Positions 53,389 to 61,021 of a DNA stretch of 64,000 bases are shown one piece after another. Source of the stretch: Aureimonas psammosilenae (GTDB lineage: Bacteria; Pseudomonadota; Alphaproteobacteria; Rhizobiales; Rhizobiaceae); assembly GCF_009176975.1 (NCBI RefSeq), contig NZ_WEZG01000008.1:124001-188000 (forward strand), in the 5' to 3' direction. The stretch's first letter is position 1; the number at the start of each line of letters is the position of its first letter. The notes beneath the pieces were generated by a model, which saw only the letters and a list, made by a program, of their open reading frames with translations, did no database searches and was not told the origin of the DNA. A program made the position numbers and the translations under genes.

Positions 53389-55275
53389 TCAGTTGCCACG
53401 AGCGGTCATCTCGGCGCGCAGAGCCTCGGTCGCCCCGGCATCCACGGCGAAGAGCTCCGGCTCGGTGTCGAGAACGACGCCGTAGACATCGCGTGCTGCT
53501 TCCAACGAGATGAAGCCGTCGCGGGCGTCGTCGCGGACCTTCTCCGGGTCGCGTTCCAGCGGGTTGCCGAAGCCTCCGCCCCCGCCGGTCTTGGCGTACC
53601 AGTGCTGGTCGCGCCGGCAGATGATCTCGCCCATGTTCTCCAGATGCGCTTCCTCGCCTTGCGTCTGCGCGTCGAGAAGCCAGTGGTCGGCGACCGTGCC
53701 GCCGTCGCCGCCGAAGAGACCGAAGGCCGGCCAGGTATGCCCGGTGCCGCAATAGATGAGCTGCATGTCGTGGTCGATCGGCTGCAGGCGGTGCGACATC
53801 GCGATGCCGCCGCGCCATTTGCCCGCGCCCCCGGAATCCGCTTCCGCCTTCACCTCCCAGATGATGCGGGGCAGCGACTGCTCGTGGATCTCGAGCGATT
53901 CGTAGCCCATGTTGCCCATGATGCAGTGGCCGAACATGTGCGGCAGGCCGTCATAGCCTTCCGTCGCGCCGGCCGCGCTCGCGGCCAGATAATGGAGGTG
54001 GCCGTAGGGCTGGTTGTTCTTGCGCGGATCGACGCCGGCCCCCGTGTGGTTGGCGGCGGGATGCTCGCCCATGCCGGCGAGCGCGCGGTGCGGCAGAACC
54101 TTGGCCCAGGTCTTGAACACGAGATTGGTGACCTCGTCGTTGAGGCCGACGGTCGCGACCTCCGTGCCGACCGGCCAGCGCGGAATACCGGCGATCGCCC
54201 CTTCGCGTTGCTTCACGCGGATGCGGTCCAGCGCGCCGCTGTTATAGGGCAGGTCGGGCGACAGCACCGGCAAGGTGCCCTGAATCGCCGAACAACGGCA
54301 GGTCGCGTAGGAAAGGTTGTAGGAGAAGTCGATCTGGTCCGGCATCTCCGAATAGTCGAAGTCGATATAGCCTTCCTCCGGATCGATGGTCAGCGTCATC
54401 TTGAACTCGAGCGCTTCGTCGATATAGTTCTCGAAGCATTCGCTTTTCAGCGTTTCCGTGACCGTGATCTTCGGCAGCTTGGAGATTTCCTCGCGCATCG
54501 CGCGCTCGCCGTAGCGAAGCGCCTCCGTCAGGCAGCCCTTGAACGTGTCGTAGCCGAAGCGCTGGCACAGCTCGATCACGCGCGCTTCCGCGACCCAAAG
54601 CGAGGAAAGCTGGGCCAGGAAGTCGCCATGCCATTGCTGCGGATAGCGGAAGTTATAGGCGATGAAGCGGACGAGGTCCGAGATCGGCTTGTGGTCCCGG
54701 CACAGGCGCACGCCCGGAAAATGGTAGCCCTCCTCGTAGATGTCCTTGGCGAAGGGGTCCATGCTGGTCGGCAGATGCGCGCCGATGTCGAGGAGGTGGC
54801 ACTTCGAGCAGGCCCAGGCGACGAGCTTTCCCTCGAAGAAGATCGGCGCGAACATGGTGAAGTCGCCGACATGCGAGTTGCCGGCATAGGACGCGTTGTT
54901 CAGGAACACGTCGCCTTCGTGCACGTCCTCGCCGAAGGCCCGGATGATGAAGCGCAGCGGCGGGCTCATCGTGCCGACATGGACGGGAATGCAGTCCACC
55001 ATGGACAGGATCGACGCGCCATAGGTGTCGAGAAGGCAGCAGGTGAAGTCCTTGGCGCCGTGCAGGATGGGGTTTCGCGCGGTGGCGAGGATGGTCTGCG
55101 TCATTTCGGTCATGATGCCTTCCACGCGGGCATAGACCACGGAGAACGTCACCGGATCGATGTCCTCGACCCCCTTGTCCAGGGCGCCCGGCAGGCCGGC
55201 GATCTCTTCCGGCCGGATCGGATCGGCGAAGAGTTCGGTCTTGAACGGAGGAATGAGGATGTCGTCGCGTGCCAT
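53389..55275 (-). CDS. hyuB: Hydantoinase B-type subunit
   Basis: 628 residues of HyuB type: DIDPVTFSVVYARVEGIMTEMTQTILATARNPIL near residue 37, VHVGTMSPPLRFIIRAFGEDVHEGDVFLNNASYAGNSHVGDFTMFAPIFF near 95, and the glycine-rich KTGGGGGFGNPLERDP near 565. It pairs with HyuA to hydrolyse or carboxylate its substrate. It follows the binding-protein gene, with a 9-bp-stem hairpin between them, so import and first attack on the compound are co-expressed. Confidence 0.9.
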   Translation of the reverse strand: MARDDILIPPFKTELFADPIRPEEIAGLPGALDKGVEDIDPVTFSVVYARVEGIMTEMTQTILATARNPILHGAKDFTCCLLDTYGASILSMVDCIPVHVGTMSPPLRFIIRAFGEDVHEGDVFLNNASYAGNSHVGDFTMFAPIFFEGKLVAWACSKCHLLDIGAHLPTSMDPFAKDIYEEGYHFPGVRLCRDHKPISDLVRFIAYNFRYPQQWHGDFLAQLSSLWVAEARVIELCQRFGYDTFKGCLTEALRYGERAMREEISKLPKITVTETLKSECFENYIDEALEFKMTLTIDPEEGYIDFDYSEMPDQIDFSYNLSYATCRCSAIQGTLPVLSPDLPYNSGALDRIRVKQREGAIAGIPRWPVGTEVATVGLNDEVTNLVFKTWAKVLPHRALAGMGEHPAANHTGAGVDPRKNNQPYGHLHYLAASAAGATEGYDGLPHMFGHCIMGNMGYESLEIHEQSLPRIIWEVKAEADSGGAGKWRGGIAMSHRLQPIDHDMQLIYCGTGHTWPAFGLFGGDGGTVADHWLLDAQTQGEEAHLENMGEIICRRDQHWYAKTGGGGGFGNPLERDPEKVRDDARDGFISLEAARDVYGVVLDTEPELFAVDAGATEALRAEMTARGN

Positions 55276-55313
55276 TCATGTCTCCCACTGCTTCTGGCAT
55301 GGCTCCGCCGGCG

Positions 55314-55334
55314 GGCGCGCCGAAGCGGCGCGCC
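55314..55334 (-). repeat. Stem-loop between the Liv-type binding protein gene and hyuB
   Basis: GGCGCGCCG-AAG-CGGCGCGCC forms a perfect 9-bp stem with a three-base loop, 55 bases after the SBP stop in the direction of transcription. No T-run follows. It probably protects the SBP message or attenuates read-through. Confidence 0.7.
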
Positions 55335-55388
55335 GGGCTGCGAAGGGATCGGAGTTGCGTGACGTTCGAGGAGGAGGGCGAGCGCCCG

Positions 55389-56693
55389 TCAGCCTTCCGT
55401 CATCTTGTATTTCTGCAGGACGGGCAGCGCGGCCGCCTTGTGCTGCTGCCACCAGTCGAAATCGCTGACGACGCCGGACAAGGCGAAGGCGCCCTTCTCC
55501 ACGACGTATTTCGGCGTCGGCGTCAGAAGGTGATGATCGACGCCGAAGATGTCCTTGCCCGACCAGTCGGACTTGCCGTAGATCGGGTGGTCCATCCCCT
55601 TCATCGCGTAGAGTGCTTCCATCACGTCGGTCGGGTCGATGGACTTGGATTGAGCGAAGGCCTGGTCGAGCGTCGACATGGCGGAATAGGTGAGGCCCGC
55701 GAAACCGATCCATTCGCCCGCGCCGAACTGCTTGACGTAGGACTGGTACATCTCGTGCGCCTTCTTCGAGAAGGTCGGCTCGGAGGCATCAACGCCGAAG
55801 CCGCAGTAGAGGCGGCCTTCGAGACTGGCGAGATCGACGCGCTGGGCGATCTGCGGCAGGTCCCAGGAATGCGACATCCAGACCCCGTCGAAGGACAGGG
55901 ATTTGGCCGTTTCGAGAAGGATCGCCTGCTTGCCGGGCGGCAGGTCGGAAAAGAAGATCGCGTCGGGCTTGGTCTTCATCACCGCGCCGAAGAGCGGGAA
56001 ATAGTCGGTCGTGTTCGGGTCGAAGACCTCGTTGTAGACGACCTCGATCTTGTTGTCGGCCACGAAGGGCGCGCAGCCCGCTTCGGTATAGGCGCGGCCC
56101 GCAAGACCGAAGGAATTGTCCGTGAACATCAGCGCCACGCGCTTGATCTGCGGTTGCTTGTCCAGGACGTGCGAGACGAGGCCGAGAAACGCGGTCGGCG
56201 AGCCGGTGATGCCGCCCATGAGATAGGGGAAGTCGGGGCTCATGAAGCCGCCGCCGTAGGAATTGGTGAGAACCTTGTTCTGCGTGGCGATGCGGGCGAT
56301 CGCCTTGCGGGAGGCCGGCGTATAGGTCTGGAACATGAACTTGCAGCCGTCCTGCAGGATGCCGTTCCGGAAGGCCGTCAGTTCCTCGTTCGGGTAGAAG
56401 CAGACATTGGTGTATTTGAAGTAGTCGATCATGTGGCGCTGCCCGTCGCCGCACATGATGCCGCCCTGCGCGTTATGCTCGTCGGCCCAGATCTGGCCGG
56501 CGCGCACGATCGGGATGCCCCATTGCGCGCATTCGCCTTCCAGCGGGTTGACCATGCCGAGCTTGATGCGCTCGGGCTCGGCGGCAAAGCCACGCGAGCC
56601 GATCAGCGCGGGGGCCGCAAGGCCGGCGGCCAGCGCCGCGCCGGTGCGAATTATCTGGCGCCGCGTGACGCCACCGCCGATCATGCGTGTCAT
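55389..56693 (-). CDS. Branched-chain/amide-type ABC transporter solute-binding protein (Peripla_BP_6)
   Basis: 434 residues with a Tat-like leader (TRRQIIRTGAALAAGLAAPALIGSRGFA). The mature part is a type I periplasmic-binding fold: KLGMVNPLEGECAQWGIPIVRAGQIWADEHNAQGGI and FGLAGRAYTEAGCAPFVADNKIEVVYNEVFDPNTTDYFPLFGAVMKTKPDAIFF. GGGAGGAAGG precedes ATG 56693. It is the first gene of the operon and should bind the cyclic amide or related compound that HyuAB acts on; related binding proteins recognise amides, urea or amino acids. Confidence 0.9.
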   Translation of the reverse strand: MTRMIGGGVTRRQIIRTGAALAAGLAAPALIGSRGFAAEPERIKLGMVNPLEGECAQWGIPIVRAGQIWADEHNAQGGIMCGDGQRHMIDYFKYTNVCFYPNEELTAFRNGILQDGCKFMFQTYTPASRKAIARIATQNKVLTNSYGGGFMSPDFPYLMGGITGSPTAFLGLVSHVLDKQPQIKRVALMFTDNSFGLAGRAYTEAGCAPFVADNKIEVVYNEVFDPNTTDYFPLFGAVMKTKPDAIFFSDLPPGKQAILLETAKSLSFDGVWMSHSWDLPQIAQRVDLASLEGRLYCGFGVDASEPTFSKKAHEMYQSYVKQFGAGEWIGFAGLTYSAMSTLDQAFAQSKSIDPTDVMEALYAMKGMDHPIYGKSDWSGKDIFGVDHHLLTPTPKYVVEKGAFALSGVVSDFDWWQQHKAAALPVLQKYKMTEG

Positions 56694-56770
56694 GCTGCCT
56701 TCCTCCCCCATGGGACCCGCGTCCCCGGTTGTGCTGATCTTGACTGCCGTTCTGCTTGTTGTTGCCTCGA

Positions 56771-56800
56771 AGGTTAGGGCCGTTCAAAACACGTTGTCAA
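56771..56800 (-). promoter_or_regulatory. Candidate promoter of the SBP-hyuBA-liv operon
   Basis: On the minus strand a perfect TTGACA (56800-56795) is followed after 18 bases by TAACCT (56776-56771), with the SBP start codon about 78 bases further on. The -35 is consensus. The adjacent palindrome lies just upstream of it. Confidence 0.55.
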
Positions 56801-56808
56801 CGGCAATG

Positions 56809-56824
56809 ATATCTGATCAGATAT
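56809..56824. promoter_or_regulatory. Perfect 16-bp palindrome, likely regulator site
   Basis: ATATCTGATCAGATAT is fully self-complementary and lies 8 bases upstream of the TTGACA element of the leftward operon. FCD-type GntR proteins often bind short AT-flanked palindromes, and such a regulator is encoded at 57153. A position upstream of -35 could mean activation or upstream repression. Confidence 0.65.
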
Positions 56825-57152
56825 TTTATTGAAGGGTGCCGCGAATGGCGGCATACGAGGCCGGAAATGCCGAGATTTCAAGCATTCGAGGCGAAGTTGA
56901 GTGGGATAAAATCTTCTTCGCAACTGCACATCCTTCGCACTTGCGAAGACCCAAGCAGCTCCGGCAAGCACGAGCCGACCCGATGAACGGCGGCATGCGA
57001 ACATCGTCGCAGGACGGGAAGCCCCGTCTTTCATCTTGCGATACTTCTTCATTCCCCTTTGAACGCCTCCCGCTGTACGTGCATTGCGAGAGATATCAGG
57101 GACGTCCGGGCCGGATAGCCCATCGCGACGGCACCATAAGGATCGAGCGCAA

Positions 57153-57860
57153 GTGAAAGCGAACAACAACGCGCTACCGGCCTTCGAGGCCCGTCGCCCC
57201 ACCTCCGACCTTGAATATGTCTATAACGAACTGAAGCAGAGCTTCATGATCGGCGAGTTCGTGCCTGGCCAGCGGCTGACGCTGCCGGCGCTCGCCGAAG
57301 CCTTCGGCACGAGCCAGATGCCGGTTCGGGAAGCGGCGAGCCGGCTCGTTCTGGCGCGCGCCATCGAAGCTTTGCCCCGCCGCTCGCTGCGCGTGCCGGA
57401 AGCCACCACCGAGCGGCTGGACCTTCTTCTGCCGCTCCGCCTCCAGCTCGAAGGCGAGGCGGTGCGGCTGGCGGTGGAAGCCGGTTGCGGCAAGCTGGCG
57501 CGGTCGCTCACCGCGATCAACGGGGAGATGGACGACAAGGCCGCGTCCGACGATCGCAAGGCCTATCTGCGGCTCAACCAGGAATTCCATTTCTCGATCT
57601 ACCAGAAATGCGGCAACGGCGACCTGATCGACCTCATCGAACTCCTTTGGATGCGTTACGGACCGCTGATGAACATCGTGCGCAGCGGCGAGCTTTCGGT
57701 CTCGGGGCATGTCCGCCACGCGGAAGCCATCGACGCCATCGGCCGGGGCGATGCCGGCGCCGCGGCCGAGGCGATGCGGGCCGACATCCGGGAAGCGGCG
57801 CAGGCCATCCGCCCCGCGATCGCCGATGCGAGACGCAGGGAGGACAAGGGCGCGGCGTGA
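57153..57860 (+). CDS. GntR-family regulator with FCD domain
   Basis: 235 residues from a GTG preceded by AAGGA. Winged helix at about 15-80 (DLEYVYNELKQSFMIGEFVPGQRLTLPALAEAFGTSQMPVREAASRLVLARAIEALPRRSLRV), then an FCD effector domain with YLRLNQEFHFSIYQKCGNGDLIDLIE and GHVRHAEAIDAIGRGD, where Asn/His residues may bind metal and ligand. It is divergent from the Liv/Hyu operon and probably controls it in response to the imported compound or its product. Confidence 0.87.
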   Translation: MKANNNALPAFEARRPTSDLEYVYNELKQSFMIGEFVPGQRLTLPALAEAFGTSQMPVREAASRLVLARAIEALPRRSLRVPEATTERLDLLLPLRLQLEGEAVRLAVEAGCGKLARSLTAINGEMDDKAASDDRKAYLRLNQEFHFSIYQKCGNGDLIDLIELLWMRYGPLMNIVRSGELSVSGHVRHAEAIDAIGRGDAGAAAEAMRADIREAAQAIRPAIADARRREDKGAA

Positions 57861-57861
57861 A

Positions 57862-57877
57862 GCCGTTCTCGAACGGC
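57862..57877. terminator. Bidirectional terminator-like hairpin
   Basis: GCCGTT-CTCG-AACGGC is a perfect 6-bp stem with a CTCG tetraloop filling the 24-base gap between the convergent GntR gene and the PotC-type permease gene. No long T-run on either side. Confidence 0.5.
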
Positions 57878-57884
57878 CGAGACG

Positions 57885-58676
57885 TCAAGCCGGCCGGGTG
57901 GCCGCCATTCGCTGCCGCAGGAAAAGCGCCAGACCGGCGATCAGCACCGTTCCTAAGATGAATAGAAACGCCGCTGCGGCAATGGCGTGACTGATATTCT
58001 CTCGGATGGAGGAGAACATCTGCCGGGCGAGCGTGCGCTGGTTGGGGCCTGCCACGAACAGCGTCAGCACGACTTCATCGAGTGATGTCGCGAAGGCGAA
58101 CATGCCGCCCGACAGGATGCCGGGCGTTGCCAGAGGCAGTGTCACCCGCTGGAAGACGATTAAGGGTGACGCCCCGAGGCTCGCAGCGGCCCGTTCAACG
58201 CGCCGGTCGATGCCCACAAGGGAAGCGGACACGGACACCACCACGAACGGGACGGCGACGACGGAATGCGCGCAGATGACGCCGATATAAGAATTCGCCA
58301 GTCCAAGGCGCACGAAGAAGACCTGCATGCCGACGCCGAGCACCACCGCCGGCACCACCATGGGCAGAAGAAAGGCGGTGCGGAACAGGCCGGGTGCAAT
58401 AAGTCCGTTTCCGCGAAGGCCAAGCGCCGCCAGCGTGCCGAGGGTTCCGGCCAAAAGCGTCGTGCCGAAGCCGATGATCAGGCTGTTGAGGATCGACATC
58501 CGCCAGACATCCGCGTTCACCAGTTCGGCGAACCAACGCAGGGAATAGTCCGGTATCGGATAGGTCAGGAACAGGCTCGACGTGAAGGCGAGCGGCAGGA
58601 TGGCGATGAGCGGCGCCAGGAGAAAGAGAACTGCGAGCGCGCCGAACAACACTCTTGCGAGGCTTGAGGCGCGCAT
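57885..58676 (-). CDS. potC: Spermidine/putrescine-type ABC permease, PotC-like
   Basis: 263 residues with six membrane segments and the EAA loop ERAAASLGASPLIVFQRVTLPLATPGIL near residue 165. It overlaps the PotB-like gene by one base. It is the last gene of the carnitine operon; PotBC-type permeases carry polyamines or quaternary amines. Despite the family name, the context points to carnitine or a related betaine. Confidence 0.9.
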   Translation of the reverse strand: MRASSLARVLFGALAVLFLLAPLIAILPLAFTSSLFLTYPIPDYSLRWFAELVNADVWRMSILNSLIIGFGTTLLAGTLGTLAALGLRGNGLIAPGLFRTAFLLPMVVPAVVLGVGMQVFFVRLGLANSYIGVICAHSVVAVPFVVVSVSASLVGIDRRVERAAASLGASPLIVFQRVTLPLATPGILSGGMFAFATSLDEVVLTLFVAGPNQRTLARQMFSSIRENISHAIAAAAFLFILGTVLIAGLALFLRQRMAATRPA

Positions 58677-59854
58677 CAGCGGCTCACCACCGGGTCGGAG
58701 GACAGGCGCCCATAGACCGCGTAGAGCGCGAGCGTCGCGACGAGAAGGATCGCCCCGAGCGCGCCTGCCATGCCCCAGTTGGCCGAACCGATGGCATAGA
58801 ACGCGATCACGGAGGAGATCATCTGGTCCTGCGCTCCGCCGATCAGCGCCGGGGTGATGTAGTAGCCGATGGCCGACATGAAGACGAGAAGCGAGCCCGA
58901 CACAACGCCGCGCAGGCTGAGCGGCAGGAGCACGCGCAGGAAGGCGCGCCAGGGCGGAGCGCCGAGCGAGGCTGCGGCCGGCATCAGGTTGCGCGGGATC
59001 GACAGCAGAACCGAATAGATCGGCAGCACCATGAAGGGCAGGAGGACATGCGTCATGGCAATCACGACGCCGAGGCGGTTGAAGATCAAAGGGAGAGGGC
59101 TCGCGACGAGACCGAGCGCCATCAACGTCTCGTTGATGAGCCCTTTCTCCTGCAAAAGGATGAACCACGCCGCAGTCCGCACCAGGAGCGACGTCCACAA
59201 AGGCAGCAGCACGGCGGCGAGCAGCAACTGGCGCTTCCAGCCCTCCACCGAAGCTGCCAACATCGCATAAGGAAGGCCGATCAGGGCGCAAGCCAGTGTT
59301 ACGAGCGCCCCGATGCCGAGGGTTCGCATGAGGATTACCCGGTTGGCGGACTCGCCCGCCGGAAGGGATTCGACGTCGCCAGCCGGATTTCGGGCGTGAT
59401 CCACGGCGGCGAGGAGATAGCGGTCAGTATAGAGGTGGGTGGAGTCGGCGATCGCGCGCCAAAAGCGACTGTCGGCCCAGCGCTTGTCGACAGCGACAAG
59501 ATCGATCGGTCCCGGCTCGTCCGCGAGTGCCCGCACCGTCCGGCTCATCAGCGTGCGGAAGCCGTTCTGGGCACTGTTCAGCCGGCGGGTCGCATCACCC
59601 AGCAACTGCTGGTCCTCGATAGCGCGCAGATCGTCGACGAAGGCGCGTTTCAGGGCGTCCGGCGGATCGGACCGGCGGTCCCAAGCACTCGCGATCTTCG
59701 CCGTCGCGGGGAATGCCTGTGATCCCACGGGGTCGAGCACCGATTGCCGGAGCATGGAAGCCAGCGGCCAGACGAAGAACAGGGCGAGGAACAGCGCGAG
59801 CGGCGCCACCAACGCCAGTGCGCCGAGGCGCGCCGTGAGCGTCGGCTCGCTCAT
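58676..59854 (-). CDS. potB: Spermidine/putrescine-type ABC permease, PotB-like, with long extracytoplasmic insert
   Basis: 392 residues, about 100 longer than E. coli PotB. After the first membrane segment (about 10-33) comes a soluble insert of about 125 residues (SVLDPVGSQAFPATAKIASAWDRR to YLLAAVDHARN) before the other five segments. The EAA loop PAAASLGAPPWRAFLRVLLPLSLRG is near residue 298. The insert probably faces the periplasm and may contact the binding protein. The gene overlaps the ATPase gene by four bases. Confidence 0.9.
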   Translation of the reverse strand: MSEPTLTARLGALALVAPLALFLALFFVWPLASMLRQSVLDPVGSQAFPATAKIASAWDRRSDPPDALKRAFVDDLRAIEDQQLLGDATRRLNSAQNGFRTLMSRTVRALADEPGPIDLVAVDKRWADSRFWRAIADSTHLYTDRYLLAAVDHARNPAGDVESLPAGESANRVILMRTLGIGALVTLACALIGLPYAMLAASVEGWKRQLLLAAVLLPLWTSLLVRTAAWFILLQEKGLINETLMALGLVASPLPLIFNRLGVVIAMTHVLLPFMVLPIYSVLLSIPRNLMPAAASLGAPPWRAFLRVLLPLSLRGVVSGSLLVFMSAIGYYITPALIGGAQDQMISSVIAFYAIGSANWGMAGALGAILLVATLALYAVYGRLSSDPVVSR

Positions 59855-60918
59855 GCCGGCAGCATCCAGCAGTCGGACGGCGCGAAGGACACGAGGACCT
59901 TGTCGCCCGGCGCGAACTCGCCGCCTTTGCGATCCGTCTTGACGACGAAGCCAAACGCTCCCTCGTCAAGCTGAACGCGCAGGTGATCGCCGTGATAGAC
60001 AGCGTCGGTCACGGTCGCCGGATAGCTGTTCCCGGTCGTAGCGTCGGTCCCAAGAAGGATACGCTCGGGGCGGATCGAAACGAGGACCCGTCCGGCATCC
60101 TGCCCCAGATTCGACGGCTGGACACGGATCGTTCCGCCCCCGGCGAGTTCGACGGTGGTGCCCTCCGCGCCCGCCGAGGCCAAGGTGCCTTCCACGAGGT
60201 TGGTTTCCCCGACGAACTCGGCCACGAAGCGCGAGCGCGGATGGTCGTAGATCTCGCGCGGGCTGCCGATCTGCTCGATCCGACCGTGGTTGAAGACGGC
60301 GATACGGTCCGACATGGTCAGCGCTTCGGATTGGTCGTGGGTGACGAAGACGACCGTCAGGCCGAGCCGCTTGTGAAGGGCGCGGATATCGAGTTGCATC
60401 TGCTCGCGCAACTGCTTGTCGAGCGCGCCGAGCGGCTCGTCCATCAGCACCACGGAAGGCTCGAACACCAGTGCGCGGGCCAGCGCCACGCGCTGCTGCT
60501 GACCGCCGGACAGTTGGGCGGGCCTTCGATCCTTCATCGCGCCGAGCTGCACCATGTCGAGCGCGCGCGAAACCCGCATCTCGATCTCCGCGCGCCTGAT
60601 GCCGCGCATCTCCAGCGCGAAGGCGACGTTCGCGGCGACGCTCATGTGAGGAAACAGCGCGTAGTTCTGGAACACGACGCCCATGTTGCGCCTGTGCGGC
60701 GGCAGCGGGTCGATCCGCACTCCTCCGAGCGAGATCGTGCCCGCGCTCGGCGTCTCGAAGCCAGCGAGCATCATCAGGATCGTGGTCTTGCCGGAGCCGG
60801 ACGGACCGAGCAGGCTCAGGAACTCGCCCTGGCGGATGGTGAGGTCGAGTTCCTTCACGACATCCAGAATGCCGTAGGACTTGCTGACCCTTTCGAACCG
60901 GATGTCGGCTTGGCTCAC
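59851..60918 (-). CDS. potA: PotA-like ABC transporter ATPase
   Basis: 355 residues from GTG 60918 (an upstream TTG at 60957 has no ribosome-binding site). Walker A GPSGSGKTT, FQNYALFPHMSVAANV, signature LSGGQQQRVALARAL, Walker B VVLMDEPLGALD and switch His in VTHDQSEALT, followed by a C-terminal TOBE domain. It powers the PotBC-type permease. A stem-loop (60971-60990) lies between it and the binding-protein gene. Confidence 0.93.
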   Translation of the reverse strand: MSQADIRFERVSKSYGILDVVKELDLTIRQGEFLSLLGPSGSGKTTILMMLAGFETPSAGTISLGGVRIDPLPPHRRNMGVVFQNYALFPHMSVAANVAFALEMRGIRRAEIEMRVSRALDMVQLGAMKDRRPAQLSGGQQQRVALARALVFEPSVVLMDEPLGALDKQLREQMQLDIRALHKRLGLTVVFVTHDQSEALTMSDRIAVFNHGRIEQIGSPREIYDHPRSRFVAEFVGETNLVEGTLASAGAEGTTVELAGGGTIRVQPSNLGQDAGRVLVSIRPERILLGTDATTGNSYPATVTDAVYHGDHLRVQLDEGAFGFVVKTDRKGGEFAPGDKVLVSFAPSDCWMLPA

Positions 60919-60970
60919 GCGGCGACCACCGCTCGCGGGGAGCGGCCCTTCTGGCAACGGTGAATGCGAG

Positions 60971-60990
60971 GCGGGGCCGCAGGGCCCCGC
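60971..60990 (-). repeat. Stem-loop after the PotD-type binding protein gene
   Basis: GCGGGGCC-GCAG-GGCCCCGC, a perfect 8-bp stem 31 bases after the SBP stop in the direction of transcription. It fits the intercistronic hairpins seen after other SBP genes here. Confidence 0.65.
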
Positions 60991-61021
60991 ACGGACGTTC
61001 TTTGCGCGTTCCGCGCGGTTC

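Larger units (their letters stand above)
56694..57152. other. Divergent regulatory region between the Liv/Hyu operon and its GntR gene
   Basis: These 459 bases hold the leftward promoter and the 16-bp palindrome described separately, a locally AT-richer core (56780-56910), and a cluster of GCGAAG/CTTCGC hexamers at 56891, 56916, 56933 and 56943, two of them forming CTTCGCA-CT-TGCGAAG (56933-56948). No convincing gene is present. Confidence 0.5.
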
